This document shows positions 1 through 10,869 of a stretch of DNA of 64,000 nucleotides, piece after piece (position 1 is the stretch's first letter; each line of letters opens with the position of its first letter). Source of the DNA: Girardinichthys multiradiatus (lineage: Eukaryota; Chordata; Actinopteri; Cyprinodontiformes; Goodeidae). The stretch spans positions 29,405,958 through 29,469,957 of the forward strand of contig NC_061805.1 in NCBI RefSeq assembly GCF_021462225.1, in the 5' to 3' direction. The position numbers and the translations under genes were made by a program. The notes beneath the pieces are model-generated. The model did no database searches, was not told the DNA's origin, and saw only the letters and a program-made list of their open reading frames with translations.

Positions 1-337
1 TCCCTTTCAGACAGCTTCCTCTTGCGTCCACAGTTAATCCTGTTGGATGTGGTTCGTCCTTCTTGGTGGTATGCTGACATTACCCTGGATACCGTGGCTC
101 TTGATACATCACCAGTAATTTTCCTCTTTTGAACTCTGGTATGTCACCCATAATGTTGTGTGCATTTCAATATTTTGAGCAAAACTGTGGTCTTACCCTG
201 CTAATTGAACCGTCACACTCTGTTCTTACTGGTGCAATGTGCAATCAATGAAGACTGGCTACCAGGCTGGTCCAATTTAGCCATGAAACCTCCCACACTA
301 AAATGACAGGTGTTTCAGTTTAATTGTCCAACCCCTG
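1..337 (-). mobile_element. Tc1/mariner element (local family Tc1-B), 5' end, cut by window edge
   Basis: The sequence runs into an inverted terminal repeat whose outer end, CCCCTG followed by TA at 338-339, mirrors the start of the element at 56893. Read on the minus strand it gives the terminal repeat, a short leader and the first part of a transposase with a basic helix-turn-helix-like segment. The copy at 56893-57732 has lost part of the segment present here, so the two copies are complementary. The rest of this element lies before position 1. Element identity is clear by internal comparison; the family name is local. Confidence 0.8.
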
Positions 338-339
338 TA

Positions 340-1334
340 AGTGCTTTAGTAGAAGGGAACTAGACTTCTCTTATTTCTTGAAGGCATTTCATATCTCATC
401 CCAAAGTCTTGTTCTGTTTTAAATATGGGTTGGAAGTATCTGGCTTTTAAATTGTACTCTGAACAATTGACTTAAAAGGCTGGTAAGGTCCCTAACAGGG
501 CTGTTAAGTTAACAAATTTGACCGTTAAGATCCCCTAAGTCACTGGCCCTACCTGCTATTCGGTTCAATGTTCAGGTCATTATCACTTAACGACCCAAAC
601 ATGTTACGTAATGATGCCAACATGTGAGCTGATTTAGGAACATGTCTCAATGTGTCAAGGCTGCAAGGCTGTAATGTAGGTGTTCGAAACAAGGAACCTG
701 AAGCCAGCTCCACTGTTTAGTGCTGGTTCTTAATATTTAATGTAGATGTCTTTCTTACCACCCGTCTTCCTGGTCCAAAATATGCTGATCTTCAAAAGAA
801 TGTCCCTAATGGTGGTGTTATTGGTATTATTAGCAATTAATTTCAAACCCTTCATTTATGTTTTTTGTAATGACTGGATGACTGGATGAAATAGCTTGTT
901 TGTTAACCTGAGTTGGGTACGATGAGGTGTCCTCCCTGATTATTGAAGGATCCGTGAGCAGTACAGGAGGGATCTCTAATCCGGGCTAAACTCTGGCTAC
1001 GAAGGTTCAGGCTGTCACTGTTATCCAACAGAGACTGAGTAACCTAGGAATAAAATAGGACATCAGTCAGAGTTACAACAAGATGTTGAGGAAGAAGAGG
1101 TACAAGATCTGACATAAGGTGACATCCATTGAATGCTATACCAGATGGTTCCAGCGAGGATACTCTTCAGTGAATATTAAACAAGCAATTAAACTATTTT
1201 TTTAATAGAACTATAATACAAGCTAGAACTATCCAACCATGGATAAAAGATGCCTATTCTAAACTATTGAATATTTAATGACACACATGAACATGCATAC
1301 AATTAAAATATATTGTAAAGATATTTACTGCCCA
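340..1334. other. Intron sequence, no gene recognised
   Basis: No exon, RNA gene or recognised repeat. A plus-strand stretch at about 905-1130 looks coding-like but has stops in the frame that reads best; I could not assign it to a transposase family. Confidence 0.4.
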
Positions 1335-1595
1335 TGGCAATTCTTAGACTTTGGCTCAGTGAGAAGAGTAGTCATCTTGCAATCCCAAAGTTGTGGGTTT
1401 GATTCCAGCTTCCTCCTGCCACATGTCAATGTGCCCCTGGGCAAGGCACTTAACCTCAAATTGCCTACCAATCTGCGTATCGGTGGATGAATGTATGCAT
1501 ATTAGTGAGTGTGTCTGGGTGAATGTGGCTCTAACGTAAAGCGCTTTGAGTGAGAGGTGCTATATAAGTTCAGTCTATTTACCATTTAGTTTGTG
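1335..1595 (+). mobile_element. tRNA-head SINE-like retroposon
   Basis: The left part carries an A-box-like TGGCTCAGTGAG and a B-box-like GGGTTTGATTCC at a spacing typical of a tRNA-derived RNA polymerase III promoter. The body and the 3' segment (TAAAGCGCTTTGAGTG then GTGCTATATAAGTTCAGT) match a repeat I know as common in teleost genomes. No clear poly-A tail or target duplication is visible, so the borders are approximate. A related tail appears in the opposite direction near 37565. Confidence 0.6.
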
Positions 1596-2109
1596 TCCGT
1601 TTCTTTCCTTACGCGGTTCATACAGTTTGCTGATCTTATATTCTACATTGCAGGGATGTTAAATTTACTAGTTTACATCCTAACCCCACAATGTTATAAA
1701 TAGCTAGAATGGAATGTGATATAAACAAAAAGTTACTTGAACTGAAATAAAAACTGATATACACTCCTGGTCAAAATCTTAAGACCAGTTAAAAAATTGC
1801 AAGAATTTTCTTTTTGCATTATTGGTGGTTCTAAGTAGAGCTTCACAATGTTAAAAGAAGAAACGGGAGGAAGAGGCAAAAAATCTTGAGCAGGCAATTT
1901 ATTGAAAACAACGATTTAACTGAAATAAGATGTTCATCAGCTGTTCAAAAGTTTAAGACCATAGCTCAAACAAACAACAAAACCCCCTCAGAACAGGATT
2001 AAAGTGTTAAAAAAAGGACTCAGTGATGTGTATCTCCGCCAGGCATGCTTGATGGAAGTGTTTCCAGGAGACTAGTGGGGACATTGCTCCAAGTGAAGAT
2101 GGCTATGCA

Positions 2110-2540
2110 CAGTGTGGAACTTTTGTCTATTTTTGTAAACTTTCCTTGCCATCCATCCTCAAATGTTCTCAATCGGATTTAGATCAGGAGAACACTCAGT
2201 GACGTTATTCTCCTGGAAGAAGTCTTTTGTCAGGCAGGCATTGTGAGGTGCAGCATTGTGCTGTTGAAAAACCCAGTCATTACAACACGGATGAGGGCCC
2301 TCAGTCATGAAGGATGCCCGCTGCAACATCTCCACATAGCCAGCTGCTGCTTGACACCACTGCACAACCTGACGCTCTATTGTTCCACTGACGTAAAAGG
2401 CACCTCAAATAGTGATCCCCCCCTCACTCCCACCACCACTGTGCTCATAGAAAGCATCTCATGTGGGATATGCTTGTCATGCCAGTAACATTAGAAGCCA
2501 TCAGGACCGTCAAGGTGAAAATTTTTCTTGTCAGGGAAAA
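2110..2540 (-). pseudogene. Tc1-C transposase remnant, DDE catalytic part
   Basis: The minus-strand frame at 2159-2365 contains the late DDE-domain signature of Tc1 transposases: the second aspartate position in a QQHNAAPH-like context (the expected Asp is replaced by His-Asn) followed by CSPDLNPIEN with the catalytic glutamate. Flanking sequence at 2370-2540 continues the family with stops and frame changes. A functional enzyme would be about 340 residues and would cut and paste its own TIR-bounded DNA in the nucleus. This one is clearly dead. Confidence 0.75.
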
Positions 2541-2582
2541 AAACTTTCTTCCACCTTTTTAATGTCCTATGTTTGGTGCTCC

Positions 2583-3370
2583 TTTGTGTTTTAACTATTA
2601 TAATGATTATGTTATTTAAAATGTAATTAAATAAACATTCGGTCTGTTAAGTGTTGTTCTATGAATACAAGCCCAACATGGCAGTGGTATTAGAGCAGTA
2701 GATAAAAGGGTCAATTGAGGTGTGGCATTTCTAAACAGCAAATTTTGCACACACGGAATAAATGCACACAATTTATTAAAATATAAGAATTTAGTAATAA
2801 AAATAATTCAACTTAAAGTTAAACATATTTAAATTAAACTATTTACTATTACAATTTAACTAAAACTAACAAACACATTTATTGAATAAAGATATTAATT
2901 AACTATATACAAATGAAGGAACAAGGGAATTACGAAATATTACTATTCAGTGTTATCTATGTTTGAAAACCAAGGTTTATCTTTATGTACCTCAAAATTA
3001 GGTTAGATTACCTCATTTCGGCAACCTTTCTGGATAAGTGATTCTTAATATCTTAATTTTCTAGTTGCTTTCAATAGGCGGGTATTCGACCATCCGGTCG
3101 TAGTTACTTTGGATCCATGTTTGAAGACTTATGCCTTATCGCCTGCAAGGAGACATTTGCGCTCGGTGGCTCTCCTGTCCGACCTCGGTTGAAAGTTGCT
3201 TGGAAAGAGTCCACAATGGTGGAACAAGCTGTTTTTGTTTCAGACTGCATGACGTCAAGGTGGTGTTCAGCTATGACTCTCCTCTTCCTGGGCTGGGTTG
3301 GAGATAGGTTACTGTAATTTTTAAAGGTACAGAGAGGTTCATACCGGCCTTCCGTTATGTACAGTTCAGT
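2583..3370. repeat. LTR-like interspersed repeat, copy 1
   Basis: This block is similar along its length to 32975-34790. Shared landmarks include TTCGGTCTGTTAAG near the left, GGTGGTATTAG-like text a little further on, and near the right GGATCC...TGTTTGAAGA followed by TGCCTGCAA and GAGACATT. It is AT-rich on the left and richer in GC on the right, as some long LTRs are. I could not define terminal TG/CA or a primer-binding site, so the class is unproven. No intact gene is present. Confidence 0.5.
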
Positions 3371-4985
3371 TATGGTGTCGACCACTTATCTCTCGGTAGA
3401 AGACACACGCGTTTTCTCTCTCTCCCTCCCTCCCTCCTGATCCCTGCTTCTGCTTTTGTCTGTATTTTTCTGAGAGCCTCGCTTTGCATATCCTGCAAAC
3501 TTGAAATTATGGATTTGGTCAGCTGGTGTCTCAATGTACTGGATAAAATGTTTTTGACGGGAAGAGAGGGTAAAGGAGAACCCTCTTGTCCAGACGGGAC
3601 GTTCTTCTCTGGATACACAATGGATTCTTAGTAGCAATGAAATATTGTGTGCCTGACTACGATAAAAAGGATTTCTACTGTTTGGAGTTGGTGGTTACCT
3701 GCCTTATCGAGTGATTCGCAAAACGTGGGCTGCTGTTCAAAGCATTCTAAAGGTGCCTGCGATGTTAGATGGAGTCTCCAGAGCAATCAACACTCAGACT
3801 GAAATGTTAAGAGAGCAGAATTGCAAGCTGGACACGATTCTTGAACAGAATCACAGCTTGGCAGCGGTTGGACTCAGAGGTTAAAGAATATAATCTTGGA
3901 GAAGTTGTACATCGAGATCTGCGGAAAGTACCAGAAATTTGGCTATTTGGATTCGCAATTGAGACATACCAGTAAAACTCCTAAGGTAGTTTGAAATTCA
4001 CAACTGCCTGAACCACAACATTTATTGTTTTTCTAAATCCGGTGCCCCAATGTGGCCTTGGCAACTTCTGCTAACTGGCTATTGACAAAATATCTCCTGG
4101 ATGTTATATAAACACGACGTTCTTCCCCAGCACTACCCTATCAGCTGTTTGCTGATAGGACTATGCGGCCGATTGATAAAACTTCCACCTCTCTTCTCAA
4201 GGACAATGGCGATTCTATCAGTGTTGACAGTCTAATTCTTGCAAACACACTCAGACATATATTCGCACCATCGAGATTCTACCATATCCTTGCTAAATCT
4301 TTACTTATGTGTGTGTTGCTTACACCAGCTGAGATTTTTTTGTACCACTCCAGACTGTATTCTGCTCAGAATAGAGCCTGAAATATGATTTTTTCCCTCC
4401 TATCTTACTTTACCTGAATGTGTGACTTCATTACTTTTCATAGTTTTTTAGATTCCTCAGAAAGATTACCAGCAAAAGCCAAATATTATTAGTATATGCA
4501 AATTTGACTAAAGCTGTTTTTACACCGATGACCAGAGATTTTTAGATTTCTTAGAAGGATTGTCTTACAACAATTTCATACCAGTGAAAGCCAAACATTA
4601 TTAGTATTTAAAAAGTTTGAACTAAAAATGGTTTATACCAGTGACCCAGCTTATTTGAATGATGGGACCACAACTGCCTCATACCAGCGACCTCAAGGAT
4701 TAATATTATCATTTTTCTTCTAGCACAGGATGAATTCCTTACCACAGAGGACTTAATGAGCTACTTACCTCTATTAGAAAGATTGGATTACAACCAGCTC
4801 TTACCAGTAAACTCCCAAGGATTGTTAATGTCATTTGATTTGTTTTTCTGTGTTTGATTTTCTTTATCATTGTAATGTTTTTCCTCATGTACAGCACTTT
4901 GAGTGCCTTGTTGCTGAAAACCACTATGTAAATAAACTTGGCTTGGCTTGGCTTGACTTGGCTTGACTTGACTTAATTTAGGTCG
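3371..4985 (+). mobile_element. Degenerate retroelement-like insertion with a (CTTGG)n tail
   Basis: The plus strand has short coding-like stretches between about 3500 and 3960, broken by several stops. The 3' part contains two imperfect copies of a motif around CCAGTAAACTCCCAAGGATT. It then reads into a terminal stretch CAGCACTTTGAGTGCC... AAATAAACTTGGCTTGG and a tandem pentamer/decamer tail at about 4937-4975. Such a tail is typical of non-LTR retroposons. I cannot name the family; it might be a separate insertion from 2583-3370 or part of one larger retroelement. Confidence 0.4.
4936..4976 (+). repeat. Tandem CTTGGCTTGA-type simple repeat
   Basis: About eight imperfect units of CTTGG/CTTGA follow an AATAAA-like motif. 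The position at the end of the insertion suggests a retroposon tail. Confidence 0.8.
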
Positions 4986-5900
4986 AGGATCATCCTGTGT
5001 TTTGGTGGACAGCCAATTGGATCCTGCGGTTCAGTGCCAAATTGGGTCTACCACTATATTGTTTTTTGTTACAAACCCTCAATATCTTTTAAGAAATTTG
5101 AGATGCCTGTTAGATGCCTTGCTTATGCAGGTCAACAATCCTACCATGTTCAAAGACAGTGAGTTTTTTGACTTTGCCATCAGGAGGTCCTGACAGTGTG
5201 AATACTTGAAAGAAAATGACATGGAATCTAAATTTTTTCACAGATTTTGACTTTTAAAGACTGTGGTCTTAAACTACTGACAAAAGTATAAATGTGGCTG
5301 TCATTGGGCTGTCTGCCCAAAGTTTTTTGTCTCTTGCTCCCATTAATCATTCATTGTGAAGTTCTACTTAAGACATTCTTAAGATCCAACAGTGCAAAAT
5401 GCTAATTCTTGCCACTCTTTGGTTCCTAAGATTTTGAACAGGACTGTAGGTGAGGCAAGTTTACTTACTGCAGCAGGATTTTCAGAACTGTTAAGGTAAG
5501 AAAAAAAAAAAAAAAAAAAAAGGACATAAGATTGAATGAAATCACCACTACTCATGTAGGGCTCAAAGATCAGGTGCTCAACTCTAATACTGCCTCAGGT
5601 CAGGTACTGAGATGAATCTGAGTGGTTTCATCTCTATTTGTGACAACCAGCTCTAGTATGCATGCCATGTAGTTGACAGAGCCGAGGGAAGAAACTGGGG
5701 CACTGTGCTGCCTGTATAGTAATAGTGTTTGCTTTTGGTCTTTGACCAGAAACACCTGCATTTTCAAATCATTTTTGTGCTATTTTAGAAGAGAGATTAT
5801 CTGATTATCTTTTCACTGCAAAGATAAAGAAAAACTTTGCAGTCAGAGAATATCAAAATGAAGATGGAAGTTTCCGCCTCTATTAGCGGATGCACATTAC

Positions 5901-6118
5901 CTTAGGAGACAATTTTGAGGTGAAGTCCCCACTGAGGTCATCTGGTGGTGTGACCAGGCCTGATGAGTTGTAGACTTTGATCTTCAAGTTAGGAAGAGGA
6001 TCCAGGAGGGGGGAGTTGGTCATCGGAATTTTATCAGACACGTCGTGAAGTGCGTAAACTGGGCCACGATACATTGCAGCTGCATTTGTCAGATCAGGAG
6101 GCGCAGTCAGTAGATCAG
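5901..6118 (-). CDS. unc5c: UNC5C-like netrin receptor, cytoplasmic juxtamembrane exon
   Basis: Minus-strand exon of 218 bp. It is bounded by an acceptor (CACTTCAG before 6118) and a donor (GTAATG after 5901), entering in phase 1 and leaving in phase 0. It encodes about 72 residues including the peptides [18 protein letters not shown] and [11 protein letters not shown], which match the segment between the membrane and the ZU5 domain of UNC5C as I remember it; UNC5D is clearly different here. The region links the transmembrane helix to the ZU5-UPA-death-domain module that signals repulsion or, without netrin, cell death. One residue is inserted relative to the remembered human sequence (DLSGDFTSK). 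The next exons lie before position 1. Confidence 0.93.
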
Positions 6119-8199
6119 CTGAAGTGATATAACAAAAAGATAGGAAGAGAGAAAATCAATCATTTAATCATGTTAAAGAAAGAAGAACCAAAATGGAACC
6201 GGAGTCAGAGCCAGAGAAATTGTTATAAGAGGACAGTGAAGGGTGAAGTAAAATATATTATTTTGTCAGCATTACAGGTGAGTTTGAATTGTTGTCAAAT
6301 CAGTGAGCCGGGGTAAGGGGAGTAAGATGAGGGTAGGTATGGCTGTTGATAAGGTATCTGAAGCTGGTACTGGATCATGTACCAGTCATAGCAGTTGCAC
6401 ATAGGGGCTGCTGGAAGAAGGAGGTAAGAACAAAACAGGGGAAGGGTGTAGATGGCAAGTAAAGACTACATTTTGTCTCTGAGTTTAAATTTACAAATTT
6501 ACTCAAGCTCAGACATATTGTTATTATTATTACTATGATTTGATAGCCTGAAATATGAAACCGTTTTCAAAGATTGCTGTTAATAAATAAATAAAATACA
6601 GCATTTTCTATGGTTGTTGGACTGAGATGAATATTAGAGGAGACAGGAGGAGCCTTTGATTTGCTCCAATTAATTGAATAGTTAAATGAAATGTTGAAAA
6701 CATATTTATTAGAGTTGATGTCTCTGGCAGTGAGGGCTTTGTATTTTCAAGAAAGAACACATCATTAGCTTATAAACATATTTTGTGTATAATTTTGGCT
6801 GTATTAGTTCCATGAATTACAGCTGGAATTTTGACCAACTACCATTACATGATCAAATTACTTTGGCTGTATGTACTTGAATTTTAATGCAACTATATGA
6901 CTAGACTGTATTTAATGAATTGGATTGATCTAAGCTGAGGTTGGATCTTTATAATGGGTATAACCTGTTTGTCATGTAACTTGCTTTGAGAGGACATTTG
7001 TTGTCATTTGGAGCTATATAGGTAAAACTATAACTGAGGTAAACTAAATTGAAACTAAACTTGATCTTAGTCCCAGAAGCTCCAGTCCCAGCAACTTGGG
7101 AACAAATTCTTCATAGTCCCTCTTGTATGTTTGTGAACCTGTCTTGCTACAACTTTAATTTAGAAAGGTTACTTTCTAAATTGAAGATATTTAAGTTTTA
7201 ATTATGTAACTTGTATTGAACATATTTCTATTAAATTTTAATACAGTATTTGGGAACCTCTGGAAATATAAGGTCCTCTTTTTTTTGGTTTATAATGATC
7301 AGGCTGCAGGTCTCACATATCCAATGCCCAATGGAAAATTCTCAGCATGTCACTCTGGATGTCTGTCAGAAAGGGCTCATATTCAGAAATAAAGAAGAAG
7401 CTAACTTTCCCAAGGTTAACCTATTGCCAAAGGATATGCAAGACTCATGGTCCTTTACTTTTATCACTAAATAGCACAAACAAGTTTATAATTTAGAGCA
7501 GCTTGTAATTTCTTTACTCCATTTGCTGACAGCTGATACAGGGCAGCTTCACCTAATAATACACAGGCTGTCTATGAAGGCAGGAGTGCCTGTCCATAAT
7601 TCAAACGATTAGTTACTAAATTTTGCTTTGATCACAGAAGGGCACTTACCTACTGAGAACAAATACAACTTTGTTCCCACCATGCATAGCACTTGAAACC
7701 TGTATTTCTATCCAGCCCAACACACACACATGCATCTGTCAGCTATCAGTCCTCTACGTTCTCTACTTCCCTTAAAGTCAACAGATATTTCTGCCAAATA
7801 ATCCCTTGAGAAATGTAATCAACAAGTAGAAGAAAACCACAGCGAGAATGAGACACAGAGAGATATATTCAAGGACATATTTGTTCATTATTAGCAATCA
7901 GAGGTTGTCACCCCATCTCTACACACGGCATTCACCACAGAATACGTACATTTATTTATAGCTTGCTGTTTTATTTCTGCTCCAGCTCTGACCTCTTTCT
8001 TGTTTTTACTGTAAACAGTGAGTGGAATTGTAATGATTCCAGCACAAGTTGCTGCACAAACACCAACCGCTGACAATTTACAAATGGTGCTTAAGGGTTT
8101 ACAGAAATTTGATTTGAATAAAAAGTGTATTGAAAAGCCAACAGGAAAAATCTCAATGTATAACATTTTTTTTATTTTTGTGTAGGTAGTGGAGTCCAA
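6119..8199. other. Intron sequence, no gene recognised
   Basis: First part of the 7.1 kb intron between the juxtamembrane and transmembrane exons. I see AT-rich unique-looking sequence and no recognisable element. Short open frames at 7250-7474 and 7891-8235 have no recognisable motif and no splice context. Confidence 0.5.
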
Positions 8200-8641
8200 A
8201 AAAATTTGAATATTTCTGTAAATCCTAAAACTCAAAACCCTTCTGCATTATCTGATGTCTACCATCTTATTCTTGACAAAACCCCATATTTTTCCCATGG
8301 GATTTAGATCAGACGCGTTTGAAAGCCAATTAAGTATAGTGATATCATGGTCATAAAACAAGTTAATGGTATTTGTGGCAGTGCAGACGTGTGCCTAGTC
8401 CTGCTGGAAAATAATATTAGCATCTCTATAACGCTTGTCATCAGAGGGTACCATAATGTGATCTAGAGTTTCACAGAAGACAGTTGTGTTAACTTTAGAC
8501 TTGATAAAACACAGTCAAACAAAAGCAGCTGATAATGGCTCCCCACCTCACTGACTGTACAAAATTTACATAGGACCTTAATCAACTTGAATTCTGTGCC
8601 TTTTCACTCTTCTTCCAGGCTCAGGAACTTTTTTTTCCAAA

Positions 8642-8657
8642 TGAAATGCTGAATTCA
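8642..8657 (+). repeat. Target-site duplication, left copy (16 bp)
   Basis: TGAAATGCTGAATTCA occurs here and again at 9197-9212, exactly flanking the inverted SINE pair. The sequence belongs to the interrupted Tc1 (the intact relative reads similarly near 10250). Confidence 0.85.
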
Positions 8658-9196
8658 CGGGGGAGCTGGTGCCTATCTCCAGCAGTCTATGGGCAAGAGG
8701 CAGGGTACACCCTGGACAGGTTGCCAGTCCATCGCAGGGCAACACACAAACACTCATACACCTAAGGGCAATTTTAGAGAGACCAATTAACCTAACAGGC
8801 ATGTCTTTGGACTGTGGGAGGTAGCCAGAGTACCCGGTGAGAACCCACACATGCACAGGGAGAACATGCAAACTCCATGCAGAAAGACCCCAGGCCAGGA
8901 ATTGAACCCAGTACCTTATTGCTGCAAGGTAACAGTGCTACCAACTGCGCACCGTGGGTTCTCACCGGGTACTCCGGCTTCCTCCCACAGTCCAAAGACA
9001 TGCCTGTTAGGTTAATTGGTCCATCTAAATTGCCCTTAGGTGTATGAATGAGTGTGTGCATGGTTGTTTGTGTGTTGCCCTGCGATTGACTGGCAACCTG
9101 TCCAGGGTGTACCCAGCCTCTCGCCCATAGATTGCTGGAGATAGGCACCAGCTCCCCCGCGACCCACTATGGAATAAGCGGTAGAAAATGACTGAC
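8658..9196. mobile_element. Inverted pair of SINE-like retroposon copies
   Basis: The left half, about 8658-8959, is a minus-oriented copy running from near the 3' end back to the tRNA-like head. The right half, from about 8960, is a plus-oriented copy lacking the head but keeping the 3' end and a TGACTGACTGA tail. Both halves overlap over most of the element, including CCCACAGTCCAAAGACATGC, so the unit can fold into a long hairpin. One 16-bp target duplication surrounds the pair, which argues for a single insertion event. Confidence 0.85.
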
Positions 9197-9212
9197 TGAA
9201 ATGCTGAATTCA
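9197..9212 (+). repeat. Target-site duplication, right copy (16 bp)
   Basis: Second copy of TGAAATGCTGAATTCA; see 8642-8657. Confidence 0.85.
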
Positions 9213-9431
9213 CTTTCATCTGAAAAGACGGCCACTAAGAAACAGTGCAGTGGTTTTTCTAAACAGCACAGGTAAGATGCTTCTGACATTGTCTTTGTTT
9301 GGGAGTGGCTTAGCACAAGGGATGTGACACTTGTAGCTCATGTCCTGGATATTTCTGTGTGTTATGGCTCTTCATCCACTGACTCCAAGAACCCACACAC
9401 TGAAACAATGTCATATATATATTTTCATATA

Positions 9432-10867
9432 CAGGTCCTTCTCAAAATATTAGCATATTGTGATAAAGTTCATTATTTTCCATAATGTCATGATGAAAAT
9501 TTAACATTCATATATTTTAGATTCATTGCACACTAACTGAAATATTTTAGGTCTTTTATTGTCTTAATACGGATGATTTTGGCATACAGCTCATGAAAAC
9601 CCAAAATTCCTATCTCACAAAATTAGCATATTTCATCCAACCAATAAAAGAAAAGTGTTTTTAATACAAAAAACGTCAACCTTCAAATAATCATATACAG
9701 TTATGCACTCAATACTTGGTCGGGAATCCTTTTGCAGAAATGACTGCTTCAATGCGGCGTGGCATGGAGGCAATCAGCCTGTGGCACTGCTGAGGTCTTA
9801 TGGAGGCCCAGGATGCTTCGATAGCAGCCTTTAGCTCATCCAGATTGTTGGGTCTTGAGTCTCTCAACGTTCTCTTCACAATATCCCACAGATTCTCTAT
9901 GGGGTTCAGGTCAGGAGAGCTGGCAGGCCAATTGAGCACAGTGATACCATGGTCAGTAAACCATTTACCAGTGGTTTTGGCACTGTGAGCAGGTGCCAGG
10001 TCGTGCTGAAAATGAAATCTTCATATCCATAAAGCTTTTCAGCAGATGGAAGCATGAAGTGCTCCAAAATCTCCTGATAGCTAGCTGCATTGACCCTGCC
10101 CTTGATAAAACACAGTGGACCAACACCAGCAGCTGACACGGCACCCCAGACCATCACTGACTGTGGGTACTTGACACTGGACTTCTGGCATTTTGGCATT
10201 TCCTTCTCCCCAGTCTTCCTCCAGACTCTGGCACCTTGATTTCCGAATGACATGCTGAATTGGCTTTCATCCGAAAAAAGTACTTTGGGCCACTGAGCAA
10301 CAGTCCAGTGCTGCTTCTCTGTAGCCCAGGTCAGGCAATTCTGCCGCTGTTTCTGGTTCAAAAGTGGCTTGACCTGGGGAATGTGGCACCTGTAGCCCAT
10401 TTCCTGCACACGCCTGTGCACGGTGGTTCTGGATGTTTCTACTCCAGACTCAGTCCAATGCTTCCGCAGGTCCCCCAAGGTCTGAAATTGGCCCTTCTCC
10501 ACAATCTTCCTCAGGGTCCGGTCACCTCTTCTTACCCATGATTGGGGTTTTGAGTGATGAACCAGGCTGGGAGTTTTAAAGGCCTCAGGAATCTTTTGCC
10601 GGTGTTTAGAGTTAACTCGTTGATTCAGATGATTAGGTTCATAGCTCGTTTAGAGACCCTTTTAATGATATGCTAATTTTGTGAGATAGGAATTTTGGGT
10701 TTTCATGAGCTGTATGCCAAAATCATCTGTATTAAGACAATAAAAGACCTGAAATATTTCAGTTAGTGTGCAATGAATCTAAAATATATGAATGTTAAAT
10801 TTTCATCATGACATTATGGAAAATAATGAACTTTATCACAATATGCTAATATTTTGAGAAGGACCTG
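9432..10867 (-). mobile_element. Tc1/mariner element, family Tc1-A, copy 1
   Basis: Complete ends: TA then CAGGTCCTTCTCAAAATATT on the left and its mirror ending GGACCTG then TA on the right. The terminal inverted repeats are about 200 bases, with an inner pair around CACAAAATTAGCATAT, which is the long IR/DR type of Tc1 ends. The transposase gene lies on the minus strand. The element is about 160 bp shorter than copy 2, mainly through loss of the start of the gene. Confidence 0.93.
9709..10541 (-). pseudogene. Tc1-A transposase, copy 1, broken
   Basis: Minus-strand reading shows the second DNA-binding segment, LFSDES (first catalytic Asp), and SPDLNPIEN with the catalytic Glu, ending in TKY and a TGA stop at 9709-9711. 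Two lesions kill it. A one-base deletion near 10010 shifts frame just at the second catalytic Asp, compared with copies 2 and 3. A deletion close to 10540 joins the first codons to residues near 61 of copy 3, out of frame, removing the N-terminal helix-turn-helix. The segment deleted in copy 3 (about 14 residues after residue 113) is kept here. Confidence 0.9.
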
Positions 10868-10869
10868 TA

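Larger units (their letters stand above)
1760..5448 (-). mobile_element. Tc1/mariner element (local family Tc1-C) split by a nested insertion
   Basis: Both ends carry inverted terminal repeats of about 100 bases: the left begins TA CACTCCTGGTC and the right ends GGACTG TA. The inner TIR segments around CATTGTGAAG also pair. Transposase-like sequence lies on the minus strand at about 2110-2540. About 2.4 kb of unrelated sequence (roughly 2583-4985) interrupts the element, and the 5' part resumes at about 4990-5446. The element is old: the reading frame is broken and the TIRs have diverged. The exact insertion border is uncertain because no clean target duplication was found. Confidence 0.75.
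8200..9405 (-). mobile_element. Old Tc1/mariner copy related to Tc1-A, split by an inverted SINE pair
   Basis: Minus-strand sequence at about 8270-8657 and 9197-9405 follows the Tc1-A transposase order (region of the PIEN glutamate, then upstream parts) with many substitutions and small gaps; compare the block at 9900-10420. It is much older than the neighbouring Tc1-A copy at 9432. The gap 8658-9196 is an inserted retroposon. Terminal repeats are not recognisable. Confidence 0.7.

Noticed and set aside
1..5900. Downstream UNC5C exons (ZU5, UPA, death domain)
   Set aside because: No matching text on the minus strand; they should lie before position 1.
8658..9196. Simple twin-priming inversion
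   Set aside because: The two halves overlap over most of the element, whereas simple twin priming would leave complementary, non-overlapping halves.
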